Assembly: GCA_041572275.1 (NCBI GenBank)
Contig: JBFFSQ010000034.1
Coordinates: forward strand, 1 to 19,539
Direction: 5' to 3'
DNA from: JBFFSQ01 sp041572275
GTDB lineage: Bacteria; Pseudomonadota; Gammaproteobacteria; SZUA-229
Length of the DNA stretch: 19,539 bases
Of the stretch, positions 9,306-15,062 are shown in pieces. A program made the translations under genes and the position numbers. Each line of letters starts with the position of its first letter. The stretch's first letter is position 1. The notes under the pieces are model-generated. The model made no database searches, was not told the DNA's origin, and saw nothing but the letters and a program-made list of their open reading frames with translations.

Positions 9306-10160
9306 TCAGCTGACAGAAAGATTCTTCCATATCGCAAGTGTGGCATCGGCCTGGTTCAAGGTATAAAAATGAAGTCCAGGAGCCCCAGCATCCAGAAGGC
9401 GTTGACATAAATCGCTCACAACATCTGTACCCAGTGCCTTGATGGAATCGATATCGTCACCATAATCCTGTAAGCGTTTGCGTAACCAGCGTGGAATCTC
9501 AGCGCCACACGCATCAGAAAAACGGGACAGGCTACTGTAGTTGGTTATCGGCATAATGCCCGGCATGATGGGTAGTTTAAGGTCCATCTTTTCACAGCTT
9601 TCAATAAATCGAAAGTAAGCATCGATATTATAAAAGTACTGGGTGATGGCACCATTGGCTCCGGCTTCAATTTTGCGTTTAAAGTTTTGTAGATCCTGAC
9701 TGGCGGTTTCAGCTTGAGGGTGGAACTCAGGATAGGCCGCTACCTCGATATGGAAGTGATCACCATGTTCGGCACGGATAAACTCAACCAGTTCATTGGC
9801 ATAATTGAAGTCCCCAGGTGAGACCATACCCGATGGAATATCACCACGAAGGGCGACAATACGGTTTATGCCCTGGTCTTTATAATTGTTGAGGATGTCA
9901 ATTAACTGTGAACGGGTGGAGCCTATACAGGACAAGTGTGGAGCAACATCGATGCCAGATGCAAGATTAATTTGTTTGACTGCTTCAAAGGTGCGGTCCC
10001 GAGTTGAGCCGCCAGCACCGAAGGTAACAGAAAAATATTCAGGTTTCAGGGTGTCACGCAATTGTGTGCTGACACTTTTGAGTTTGTCCATGCCCTGGTC
10101 GGTTTTTGGGGGGAAAAACTCACAACTGAAACTGGTTTTGAATTGCTGCTGAGATTTCAT
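9306..10160 (-). CDS. metF: 5,10-methylenetetrahydrofolate reductase MetF
   Basis: FAD-dependent TIM-barrel enzyme that reduces 5,10-methylene-tetrahydrofolate to 5-methyl-tetrahydrofolate, the methyl donor for methionine synthesis. The 284 residues fit the bacterial MetF length (E. coli 296). The family start CEFFPPKTDQGMDKL (about residues 13-27) contains the catalytic-type Glu in EFFPPK. Other family segments are FSVTFGAGGSTRDRT (about 42-56), NRIVALRGDIP (about 98-108), AAYPEFHPQA (about 140-149), GANGAITQYFYN (about 168-179) and MPGIMPITNYSSLSRF (about 199-214). It follows ahcY after 79 bases that hold a hairpin. There is no clear Shine-Dalgarno sequence before the ATG. It is probably co-transcribed with ahcY, placing methyl-folate supply beside SAH removal in the methionine cycle. 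Confidence 0.95.
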   Translation of the reverse strand: MKSQQQFKTSFSCEFFPPKTDQGMDKLKSVSTQLRDTLKPEYFSVTFGAGGSTRDRTFEAVKQINLASGIDVAPHLSCIGSTRSQLIDILNNYKDQGINRIVALRGDIPSGMVSPGDFNYANELVEFIRAEHGDHFHIEVAAYPEFHPQAETASQDLQNFKRKIEAGANGAITQYFYNIDAYFRFIESCEKMDLKLPIMPGIMPITNYSSLSRFSDACGAEIPRWLRKRLQDYGDDIDSIKALGTDVVSDLCQRLLDAGAPGLHFYTLNQADATLAIWKNLSVS

Positions 10161-10193
10161 ATTGATGACTGCTGGTTAATGTAGCACCCGGAA

Positions 10194-10226
10194 GGCGGAT
10201 CAAGCTTGGAGTGACTTGAATCCGCC
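10194..10226 (-). other. Hairpin in the ahcY-metF intergenic region
   Basis: The outer stem GGCGGAT/ATCCGCC (7 bp) continues into CAAG/CTTG (4 bp) past one bulged base, around a loop of about 10 nt. On the transcribed strand it begins 14 nt after the ahcY stop and ends about 33 nt before the metF ATG. No run of T follows it on that strand, so it is not a standard intrinsic terminator. It could act as a 3'-end stabiliser or processing site that sets different mRNA levels for ahcY and metF. Confidence 0.45.
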
Positions 10227-10239
10227 CCAGGGCTAACAA

Positions 10240-11649
10240 TTAATAACGATAGTGCTCTGGTTTGTATGGGCCGGCAACCGGTACATCGATATATTCAGCC
10301 TGTTCCTGTGATAGCTGCGTTAGATGTGCGCCAATTTTATCAAGGTGTAGTCGCGCCACTTTTTCATCAAGTACTTTAGGCAGGATATATACTTCATTGG
10401 CATATTTCTCTGCGTGATTGAAAAACTCAATTTGAGCCATGACCTGATTGGTAAATGAGGCGGACATAACGAAGCTGGGGTGGCCTGTTGCACAGCCGAG
10501 GTTAACCAGTCGGCCCTTGGCAAGAATGATAATACGTTTGTCGTCAGGGAAGATTACGTGATCTACTTGAGGTTTAATTTCTTCCCACTGGTACTTATCA
10601 AGTGAAGCGATGTCGATTTCAGAATCGAAATGACCGATGTTGCACACAATAGCTTCGTTCTTCATGGCTGCCATATGGTCGTGGTTAATGACGCTGACAT
10701 TACCCGTTGTGGTAACGAAAATATCACCCAGGCTTGCAGCATCATTCATATTGACGACACGATAGCCTTCCATCGCAGCCTGCAACGCACAGATGGGATC
10801 AATTTCTGTAACCCAGACAGTTGCGCCCATACCACGGAAGGCCTGAGCGCAACCTTTACCAACGTCACCATAACCGAGTACGACACAGATTTTACCGGCA
10901 ATCATAACATCTGTTGCGCGTTTGATACCGTCGAGCAGGGACTCACGACAGCCGTAGAGATTGTCAAATTTTGATTTGGTTACAGAGTCATTAACGTTCA
11001 TGGCAGGGAACAGAAGTTCGCCTGATGCCATCATTTGATACAGACGATGTACACCTGTGGTGGTTTCTTCGGTTACGCCTTTAACGTTGTGCGCGATTTG
11101 AGTCCATTTGTCAGAACTCGAGCTGATAGTGCGTTTGAGTACATCAATTATTGCGATCCATTCTTCGTTGTCTGTTGCTTTTGCATCAGGTACAGCGCCG
11201 GCTTTTTCATATTCAGCACCTTTATGGATCAGAAGGGTTGCATCACCACCGTCATCCAGGATCATGTTCGGCGTGCCGCCATCTGGCCAGGTTAGAGCCT
11301 GTTCAGTACACCACCAGTATTCTTCAATAGTTTCACCTTTCCACGCAAATACAGGGATGCCTTGATCGGCTATAGCAGCGGCAGCCTGGTCCTGGGTAGA
11401 GAAAATATTACATGAAGCCCAGCGAACTTCGGCGCCGAGTGCAACAAGGGTTTCAATAAGTACAGCTGTCTGGATAGTCATGTGCAGGCTGCCAGTAATG
11501 CGAGCGCCTTTTAGAGGTTGCTCATTGCCGTATTCTTCGCGCAGTGCCATCAGGCCAGGCATTTCAGTTTCGGCAATTTTGATTTCCTTGTGACCCCATT
11601 CGGCCAGTGAAATATCAGCTACTTTATAATCTGTGAATTCAGCACTCAT
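10240..11649 (-). CDS. ahcY: S-adenosylhomocysteine hydrolase AhcY
   Basis: NAD-dependent cytosolic enzyme that reversibly splits SAH into adenosine and homocysteine, relieving product inhibition of methyltransferases. From the start chosen here it has 469 residues, the long proteobacterial form with the 40-residue-class insertion around VPDAKATDNEEWIAIIDVLK (about 150-170). Signature segments are ITGSLHMTIQTAVLIETL (about 50-67), EYWWCTEQALTW (about 107-118), the Rossmann motif VVLGYGDVGKGCAQAF (about 254-270), GHFDSEID (about 340), and the conserved C-terminus HYRY that contacts NAD. An in-frame ATG lies two codons upstream (11655), but AGGAG (11656-11660) directly abuts it, while spacing to the ATG at 11649 is a normal 6 nt. 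The chosen ATG is also the one complementary to the riboswitch pseudoknot strand. metK lies upstream and metF downstream on the same strand. Confidence 0.96.
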   Translation of the reverse strand: MSAEFTDYKVADISLAEWGHKEIKIAETEMPGLMALREEYGNEQPLKGARITGSLHMTIQTAVLIETLVALGAEVRWASCNIFSTQDQAAAAIADQGIPVFAWKGETIEEYWWCTEQALTWPDGGTPNMILDDGGDATLLIHKGAEYEKAGAVPDAKATDNEEWIAIIDVLKRTISSSSDKWTQIAHNVKGVTEETTTGVHRLYQMMASGELLFPAMNVNDSVTKSKFDNLYGCRESLLDGIKRATDVMIAGKICVVLGYGDVGKGCAQAFRGMGATVWVTEIDPICALQAAMEGYRVVNMNDAASLGDIFVTTTGNVSVINHDHMAAMKNEAIVCNIGHFDSEIDIASLDKYQWEEIKPQVDHVIFPDDKRIIILAKGRLVNLGCATGHPSFVMSASFTNQVMAQIEFFNHAEKYANEVYILPKVLDEKVARLHLDKIGAHLTQLSQEQAEYIDVPVAGPYKPEHYRY

Positions 11650-11704
11650 TGTCATCTCCTAAGTAAAACTAATGACAGTTTTGGAATAAGAAAGAAATGA
11701 GCGC
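11642..11704 (-). promoter_or_regulatory. Predicted expression platform of the ahcY SAH riboswitch (start-codon-masking helix)
   Basis: The 3' pseudoknot segment GCGCTCATT (11704-11696) is complementary to AATGAGTGC (11650-11642) over 9 bp, with one G-U pair. The second segment contains the ahcY ATG at 11649. Without SAH this helix would hide the start codon. With SAH the GCGCTC part would instead pair with GGGCGC in the aptamer and free the start. Other small competing helices exist in between: AAAACT/AGTTTT (11665-11682), and TGTCAT (11672-11677) with ATGACA (11650-11655), which would leave the ribosome-binding site in a loop. This is inferred from complementarity only. Confidence 0.55.
11656..11660 (-). 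promoter_or_regulatory. ahcY Shine-Dalgarno sequence deciding the start
   Basis: AGGAG on the - strand. It directly abuts the first in-frame ATG (11655-11653), which is too close for initiation, and lies 6 nt from the second ATG (11649-11647), a normal distance. It therefore supports the shorter ahcY product beginning MSAEF. Confidence 0.75.
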
Positions 11705-11766
11705 GGTTTTTGCTTCTGAGCCTGACCCTGTACGTATTAAGTACAGACTTGCAGCGCCCCTCAGAA
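11699..11766 (-). promoter_or_regulatory. SAH riboswitch upstream of ahcY
   Basis: Cis-acting RNA expected to bind S-adenosylhomocysteine and raise expression of ahcY (the known family acts as an ON switch). P1 is a perfect 7-bp helix UUCUGAG/CUCAGAA (11760-11766 with 11714-11720). The conserved core GAGGGGCGCUGCAA follows, then a hairpin CUGUAC/GUACAG with a 7-nt loop, then GUCAGGCUC. The pseudoknot pairs GGGCGC (11754-11759) with GCGCUC (11699-11704), with one G-U. The match to the Rfam SAH_riboswitch architecture (core GAGG-GCGCUGC and CAGGCUC) is by memory. The aptamer starts about 10 nt after the metK stop, and I see no convincing promoter of its own, so it may be internal to a metK-ahcY transcript. 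Confidence 0.9.
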
Positions 11767-11776
11767 ATTGTTTGGT

Positions 11777-12940
11777 TTAGATGCCTGCACCTTCACGAAG
11801 CAGGTCAGCCTTGTCAGTACGTTCCCATGGCAGGTCGATATCTTCACGACCAAAATGACCATAACTTGCCGTTTGCTGGTAGATCGGACGTAACAGATCC
11901 AGCATAGTGATAATGCCCCATGGACGTAAATCAAAGTGTTCACGTACCAGTTTTACAATCAGTTCATTATCGACGGTGTTAGTGCCAAATGTTTCAATGC
12001 TGATCGAGGTTGGTTCGGCGACACCGATGGCATAGGACACCTGGATTTCACAACGTTCGGCAAGACCAGCTGCAACAATATTTTTTGCAACATAACGACC
12101 AGCGTAGGCAGCAGAACGGTCAACTTTTGATGGGTCTTTGCCCGAGAAGGCTCCACCACCATGGCGTGCCATACCGCCATAGCTATCAACGATTATTTTA
12201 CGACCGGTTAGACCACAGTCACCCATGGGGCCACCGATAACAAATTTACCAGTAGGGTTGATATGGAATTCAGTATCTTTGTGTAGCCATTCTTTTGGTA
12301 AAACCGGTTTAATGATGACGTCCATGACGGCATCTTTTAAATCCTCCTGAGAAATTTCAGGTGCATGCTGTGTTGATAAAACAATCGCATCAACGCCAAC
12401 AGGTTTACCGTCTTCATAGCGGAAAGTAACCTGGCTCTTTGCATCAGGACGTAACCATGGCAATTCACCATTTTTACGTACTTCTGCCTGGCGTCTAACC
12501 AGTCGATGGGCATAAGTGATCGGTGCCGGCATTAGCACGTCAGTTTCATTCGTTGCATAACCGAACATCAGGCCCTGGTCACCAGCGCCCTGTGATTCAC
12601 GGTCTCCACGGTCAACACCCTGGTTAATATCAGGAGACTGTTGGCCAAGTGCATTTAGCATGGCGCAGGTATCACCATCGAAGCCGATATCTGAACTGGT
12701 ATAGCCGATATCGTTTACAACATCACGGACAATTTTTTCATATTCGATGTCTTTTGCGCAGGTGGTGATTTCACCGGCAAGGACGACCATGCCAGTTTTG
12801 GTCATGGTTTCACAGGCAACACGGGCGTGAGGATCCTGAGCAATAATGGCATCGAGGATAGCGTCAGAAATCTGATCTGCCATTTTATCTGGATGGCCTT
12901 CAGATACGGATTCGGAAGTAAATAAGTGGCTATTTGACAT
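11777..12940 (-). CDS. metK: S-adenosylmethionine synthetase MetK
   Basis: Cytosolic enzyme that makes SAM from methionine and ATP, with release of phosphate and diphosphate. From the chosen ATG it has 387 residues, close to the roughly 384 of E. coli MetK. Landmarks are the N-terminal LFTSESVSEGHPDKMADQIS (about residues 6-25), GDRESQGAGDQGLMFGYA (about 111-128), the phosphate-binding segment GGGAFSGKDPSKVDRSAAY (about 261-279) and the C-terminal GHFGREDIDLPWERTD (about 362-377). A longer frame from TTG at 12961 exists, but AAGGA (12950-12954) sits 9 nt before the ATG at 12940 and the family begins there, so the ATG is preferred. A 177-nt leader holding a small reading frame separates the start from its SAH riboswitch aptamer. 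ahcY follows after 127 bases. Confidence 0.96.
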   Translation of the reverse strand: MSNSHLFTSESVSEGHPDKMADQISDAILDAIIAQDPHARVACETMTKTGMVVLAGEITTCAKDIEYEKIVRDVVNDIGYTSSDIGFDGDTCAMLNALGQQSPDINQGVDRGDRESQGAGDQGLMFGYATNETDVLMPAPITYAHRLVRRQAEVRKNGELPWLRPDAKSQVTFRYEDGKPVGVDAIVLSTQHAPEISQEDLKDAVMDVIIKPVLPKEWLHKDTEFHINPTGKFVIGGPMGDCGLTGRKIIVDSYGGMARHGGGAFSGKDPSKVDRSAAYAGRYVAKNIVAAGLAERCEIQVSYAIGVAEPTSISIETFGTNTVDNELIVKLVREHFDLRPWGIITMLDLLRPIYQQTASYGHFGREDIDLPWERTDKADLLREGAGI

Positions 12941-12952
12941 GGATGTTATTCC

Positions 12953-13002
12953 TTGCTGCAAACATTAATAACGGGCATTAACTCGTAGTTTCAGTACAGC
13001 AA
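12953..13002 (-). promoter_or_regulatory. Possible hairpin partly covering the metK ribosome-binding site
   Basis: TTGCTG (12997-13002) can pair with CAGCAA (12953-12958), with a possible extra G-U pair. The second arm overlaps the first two bases of the metK Shine-Dalgarno AAGGA (12950-12954). The first arm lies inside the 33-codon upstream reading frame, so a ribosome translating that frame would open the helix. The stem is short and the loop long (38 nt), so this is a weak prediction. Confidence 0.25.
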
Positions 13003-13066
13003 ATAATGAGAGAGACTGGATCATGGCAGTTGACGATTTGCCTGGTATTTGACTATCTACGCTCAT
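12965..13066 (-). CDS. Putative 33-codon upstream reading frame (leader peptide) in the metK leader
   Basis: An ATG-to-TAA frame of 33 codons lies between the SAH aptamer and metK, ending 24 nt before the metK ATG. The predicted peptide starts MSVDSQIPGKSSTAM and ends VNARY; I recognise no family. Its ATG sits in AATGAGCG, which pairs with the riboswitch pseudoknot strand just as the ahcY start does, and its MSV-D beginning faintly resembles MSAE of AhcY. The upstream purines TAAAG (about 8 nt before) are a poor ribosome-binding site. A frame this long after a given ATG arises by chance perhaps one time in five, so translation is uncertain. It could be a regulatory leader, a relic of a copied ahcY start, or chance. 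Confidence 0.3.
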   Translation of the reverse strand: MSVDSQIPGKSSTAMIQSLSLFAVLKLRVNARY

Positions 13067-13100
13067 TGTTTAGCTTTACTAGAGACTAATTAATGAGCGC
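13059..13100 (-). promoter_or_regulatory. Predicted expression platform of the metK SAH riboswitch (anti-pseudoknot hairpin)
   Basis: GCGCTCATT (13100-13092), whose first six bases are the 3' strand of the aptamer pseudoknot, pairs with AATGAGCGT (13067-13059) over 9 bp including a terminal G-U pair. An inner TTAG/CTAA helix extends it. It cannot form together with the pseudoknot. No T run follows, so it is unlikely to be a classical terminator. What it masks is the ATG at 13066 of the small upstream reading frame. Confidence 0.55.
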
Positions 13101-13158
13101 CGTTCATATATTGATACACTGAGCCTGACAGAGAAATCTGCTGCAGCGCCCCTCAGTG
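13095..13158 (-). promoter_or_regulatory. SAH riboswitch in the metK leader
   Basis: A second SAH aptamer. P1 is the 7-bp CACUGAG/CUCAGUG (13152-13158 with 13117-13123). The core GAGGGGCGCUGCA is the same as in the ahcY copy. A CAGA/UCUG hairpin and GUCAGGCUC follow, then a small P4-like hairpin (GU-UCA/UGA-AC with one bulge), then ACGGCGCUC. The pseudoknot pairs GGGCGC (13146-13151) with GCGCUC (13095-13100). Compared with the ahcY copy, the two outermost P1 pairs change but stay paired (U-A to C-G, U-A to A-U), which supports a conserved structure. As I recall, the family is known mainly before ahcY, metH and metF; control of a SAM synthetase gene would be less usual. Confidence 0.88.
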
Positions 13159-13167
13159 CGGTCAGAG

Positions 13168-13196
13168 ATTATATATGAAATGTTTAGAAATGGCTA
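13168..13196 (-). promoter_or_regulatory. Candidate sigma-70 promoter for metK
   Basis: A perfect -10 TATAAT (13168-13173) lies 17 nt downstream of TAGCCA (13191-13196), a 4-of-6 match to the -35 box. Transcription would start near 13161, just before the P1 helix of the SAH aptamer at 13158, which is where a riboswitch leader should begin. The promoter fits in the 47-base gap between the dnaG stop and the aptamer. Confidence 0.6.
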
Positions 13197-13205
13197 ATAT
13201 CAGCC

Positions 13206-14957
13206 TTAATCTGCCTGCGAGCGCGATAAGTGGCGCAATTCTACTTTTTCAGCATCATCCAGAGCCTGGTGCTGACTCTTGTTCAATAGCTGTTCCAGGC
13301 GTTGTTGCCGGTGCTGTTCTGCCAGTCGGGAGATGGCGTCAGTAAACAGGGTAATTTGTTGTGATTCCTGTTCGCTTTCCGGGATGTGCCAGCCCATGAG
13401 TCGGGTCAGGGCTTCTTCTTCGGGGCTGCCTCGCCAGCGTTCAAGGATCACTGACGGCGAGCGTGTATCGGTCTGGTGTATACTCTGATACAGCTTGTAG
13501 AGGAGTGGAATGCCGGGGATTGTTGACTGTGCCAGGTTGTCTGGCAGGGTGACAGATTGACTCAATTCAGGGTTCTGTAACAACAGGGCAATAGCCAGAC
13601 GTGCCGGAGTCATAGTGACCTGGTGTTTGTGCTGTGGTCGTGAAAGGGTAGGTGTGCGTTGCCCTGGTGTATTGGGAATATGTTGTGACAGTGTTGCGGT
13701 TGGCAGGCCAATGCGTGCTGATAATTGCTCCATCAGCAGGTCTTTGAAAACACCAGCCTGTAGGCGTGCAATCAAGGGTTTGGCCAGCTCTGAGAGGCGA
13801 GCTCGGCCGTCCATCGACTGGAGGTCGACTTGATTGGCGAGATGATCAAGCATGAAATCAGACAGTGGTGTTGCTGTTTGCAGGCGATGTTCAAAAGACT
13901 GCTGACCTTCCTGCCTGACCAGGCTGTCCGGGTCTTCACCGTCGGGCAGGAATAAAAAGCGGGCCTGAACACCGTCGTGAAGGACGGGTAGGCTATTTTC
14001 CAGTGCTCTCCAGGCTGCTTTCTCGCCGGCCTGGTCACCATCGAAGCAGAAAATGAGTTCAGGCACGATACGAAATAAACGCGAAATCTGTTCCTGTGAG
14101 GTGGCTGTGCCCAGGGTGGCCACGGCATAGGGGATACCATGTTGAGCCAGGGCAACGACATCCATATAGCCTTCGACGATGACGATATGTTTTAACTCGC
14201 GAACAGCCTGGCGAGCCTCATATAGGCCATAGAGTTCCTGGCCTTTATGGAAGACAGGGGTTTCCGGTGAGTTGAGGTACTTGGGTTCGCCCTGGTCGAG
14301 GATACGGCCACCAAAACCGATGACACGACCCCTGCGGTCGCGAATCGGGAACATGATACGGTCGCGGAAACGGTCATAAAATTGCTGGCTGCTTTTTTCA
14401 ATGAGCAGGCCAGCTTTTAGCATGTTGCGCTTACGCTGATCAGTTTGACCCAGTTGCTGCAAGATAAAGTCCCAGCCGTCTGGGGCGTAGCCGAGCAGGA
14501 ACTGTTTGGCGATATCACCACTGAGACCACGATTTTTCAAGTAGTCGATAGCGCGTTGGCTGGATTTGAGTTGCTGCTGGTAATGCTCGGTGGCCTGCTG
14601 CAAAATCTCATAAATGGCGGGCTTATCGTCTTGTTGCCTGGACTTTATGTCACCTTGCTCACGCGGTACTTCAAGATGATATTCTGCCGCCAGGGTTTCT
14701 ACAGCATCCACAAAATCCAGCCGGTCATATTCCATAATGAATCCCAGAGCTGTGCCGTGGGCACCACAGCCAAAGCAGTGATAGAACTGCTTGCTTTGGC
14801 TGACAGTGAAGGAAGGGGATTTTTCATTATGGAAGGGGCAGCAGGCGACGTATTCCTTGCCACGCTTTTTCAGTGCAACACGGGAATCTATGACATCAAC
14901 AATGTCGGCAGTGTTGATGAGTTCATCGATAAAATTTTGAGGAATGAGGCCCGCCAT
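13206..14957 (-). CDS. dnaG: DNA primase DnaG
   Basis: Synthesises the RNA primers for replication with the DnaB helicase. The 583 residues match E. coli (581). The CHC2 zinc-binding motif is complete with Cys40, His43, Cys61 and Cys64 (CCPFHNEK and YHCFGCGAHG). The catalytic core has the RNA-polymerase-like segment GRVIGFGGRILDQGEPKYLN (about 210-229) and the Toprim motifs IVEGYMDVVALAQHGI (about 260-275) and FCFDGDQAGEKAA (about 307-319). A C-terminal helicase-binding region follows with no motif I can name. Its context is unusual. In E. coli and many relatives dnaG sits between rpsU and rpoD, whereas here gltB lies upstream and metK downstream. The ribosome-binding site is weak (TAAG before the ATG), and I see no convincing promoter of its own. 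Confidence 0.96.
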   Translation of the reverse strand: MAGLIPQNFIDELINTADIVDVIDSRVALKKRGKEYVACCPFHNEKSPSFTVSQSKQFYHCFGCGAHGTALGFIMEYDRLDFVDAVETLAAEYHLEVPREQGDIKSRQQDDKPAIYEILQQATEHYQQQLKSSQRAIDYLKNRGLSGDIAKQFLLGYAPDGWDFILQQLGQTDQRKRNMLKAGLLIEKSSQQFYDRFRDRIMFPIRDRRGRVIGFGGRILDQGEPKYLNSPETPVFHKGQELYGLYEARQAVRELKHIVIVEGYMDVVALAQHGIPYAVATLGTATSQEQISRLFRIVPELIFCFDGDQAGEKAAWRALENSLPVLHDGVQARFLFLPDGEDPDSLVRQEGQQSFEHRLQTATPLSDFMLDHLANQVDLQSMDGRARLSELAKPLIARLQAGVFKDLLMEQLSARIGLPTATLSQHIPNTPGQRTPTLSRPQHKHQVTMTPARLAIALLLQNPELSQSVTLPDNLAQSTIPGIPLLYKLYQSIHQTDTRSPSVILERWRGSPEEEALTRLMGWHIPESEQESQQITLFTDAISRLAEQHRQQRLEQLLNKSQHQALDDAEKVELRHLSRSQAD

Positions 14958-15002
14958 GGCTTAGATTGTGCCATATCCGTCAGGTTTTAGATGGCGTCTG
15001 GT

Positions 15003-15050
15003 CGCAAAGTCGCAAAGAAAACAGACACCGTATTTTCTTGCGACTTTGCG
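15003..15050. repeat. Intergenic inverted repeat between gltB and dnaG
   Basis: The left arm CGCAAAGTCGCAAAGAAAA (15003-15021) and right arm TTTTCTTGCGACTTTGCG (15033-15050) form an 18-bp stem with one bulged A around an 11-nt loop. The left side is itself a tandem 8-mer (GTCGCAAA twice from 15001), and the right side continues as GCGGTTTTGCG. On the gltB/dnaG strand no T run follows, so it is a poor intrinsic terminator in that direction. It starts 13 nt after the gltB stop and ends 46 nt before the dnaG start. I recall similar (A/G)CGCAAAG-type tandems dispersed between genes in other bacteria, so it may belong to a dispersed palindromic repeat family. Confidence 0.7.
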
Positions 15051-15062
15051 GTTTTGCGTCAA

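Noticed and set aside
11650..11655. First ATG of the ahcY frame as the start
   Set aside because: AGGAG directly touches it, leaving no spacing; the next ATG has 6 nt spacing and lies in the riboswitch-competing helix.
11767..11830. Separate ahcY promoter inside the metK 3' end
   Set aside because: No pair of -35 and -10 boxes with acceptable match and spacing could be found by eye; co-transcription with metK is the simpler reading.
12941..12961. TTG start giving metK seven extra residues
   Set aside because: The AAGGA ribosome-binding site lies inside this extension and the MetK family begins at the ATG at 12940.
13059..13100. Intrinsic terminator downstream of the metK aptamer
   Set aside because: A hairpin is present but no T run follows; the next bases are TAGATAGTC.
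13095..13158. SAM-binding or mixed SAM/SAH riboswitch class instead of SAH class before metK
   Set aside because: The GAGG-GCGCUGC core, CAGGCUC element and GCGCUC pseudoknot strand match the SAH class and the ahcY copy; no SAM-I, SAM-II or SAM/SAH hallmarks were seen.
14445..14990. 181-codon open frame on the + strand opposite the dnaG 5' end
   Set aside because: It is antisense to a fully conserved primase, resembles no family, and is explained by codon bias of the opposite strand.
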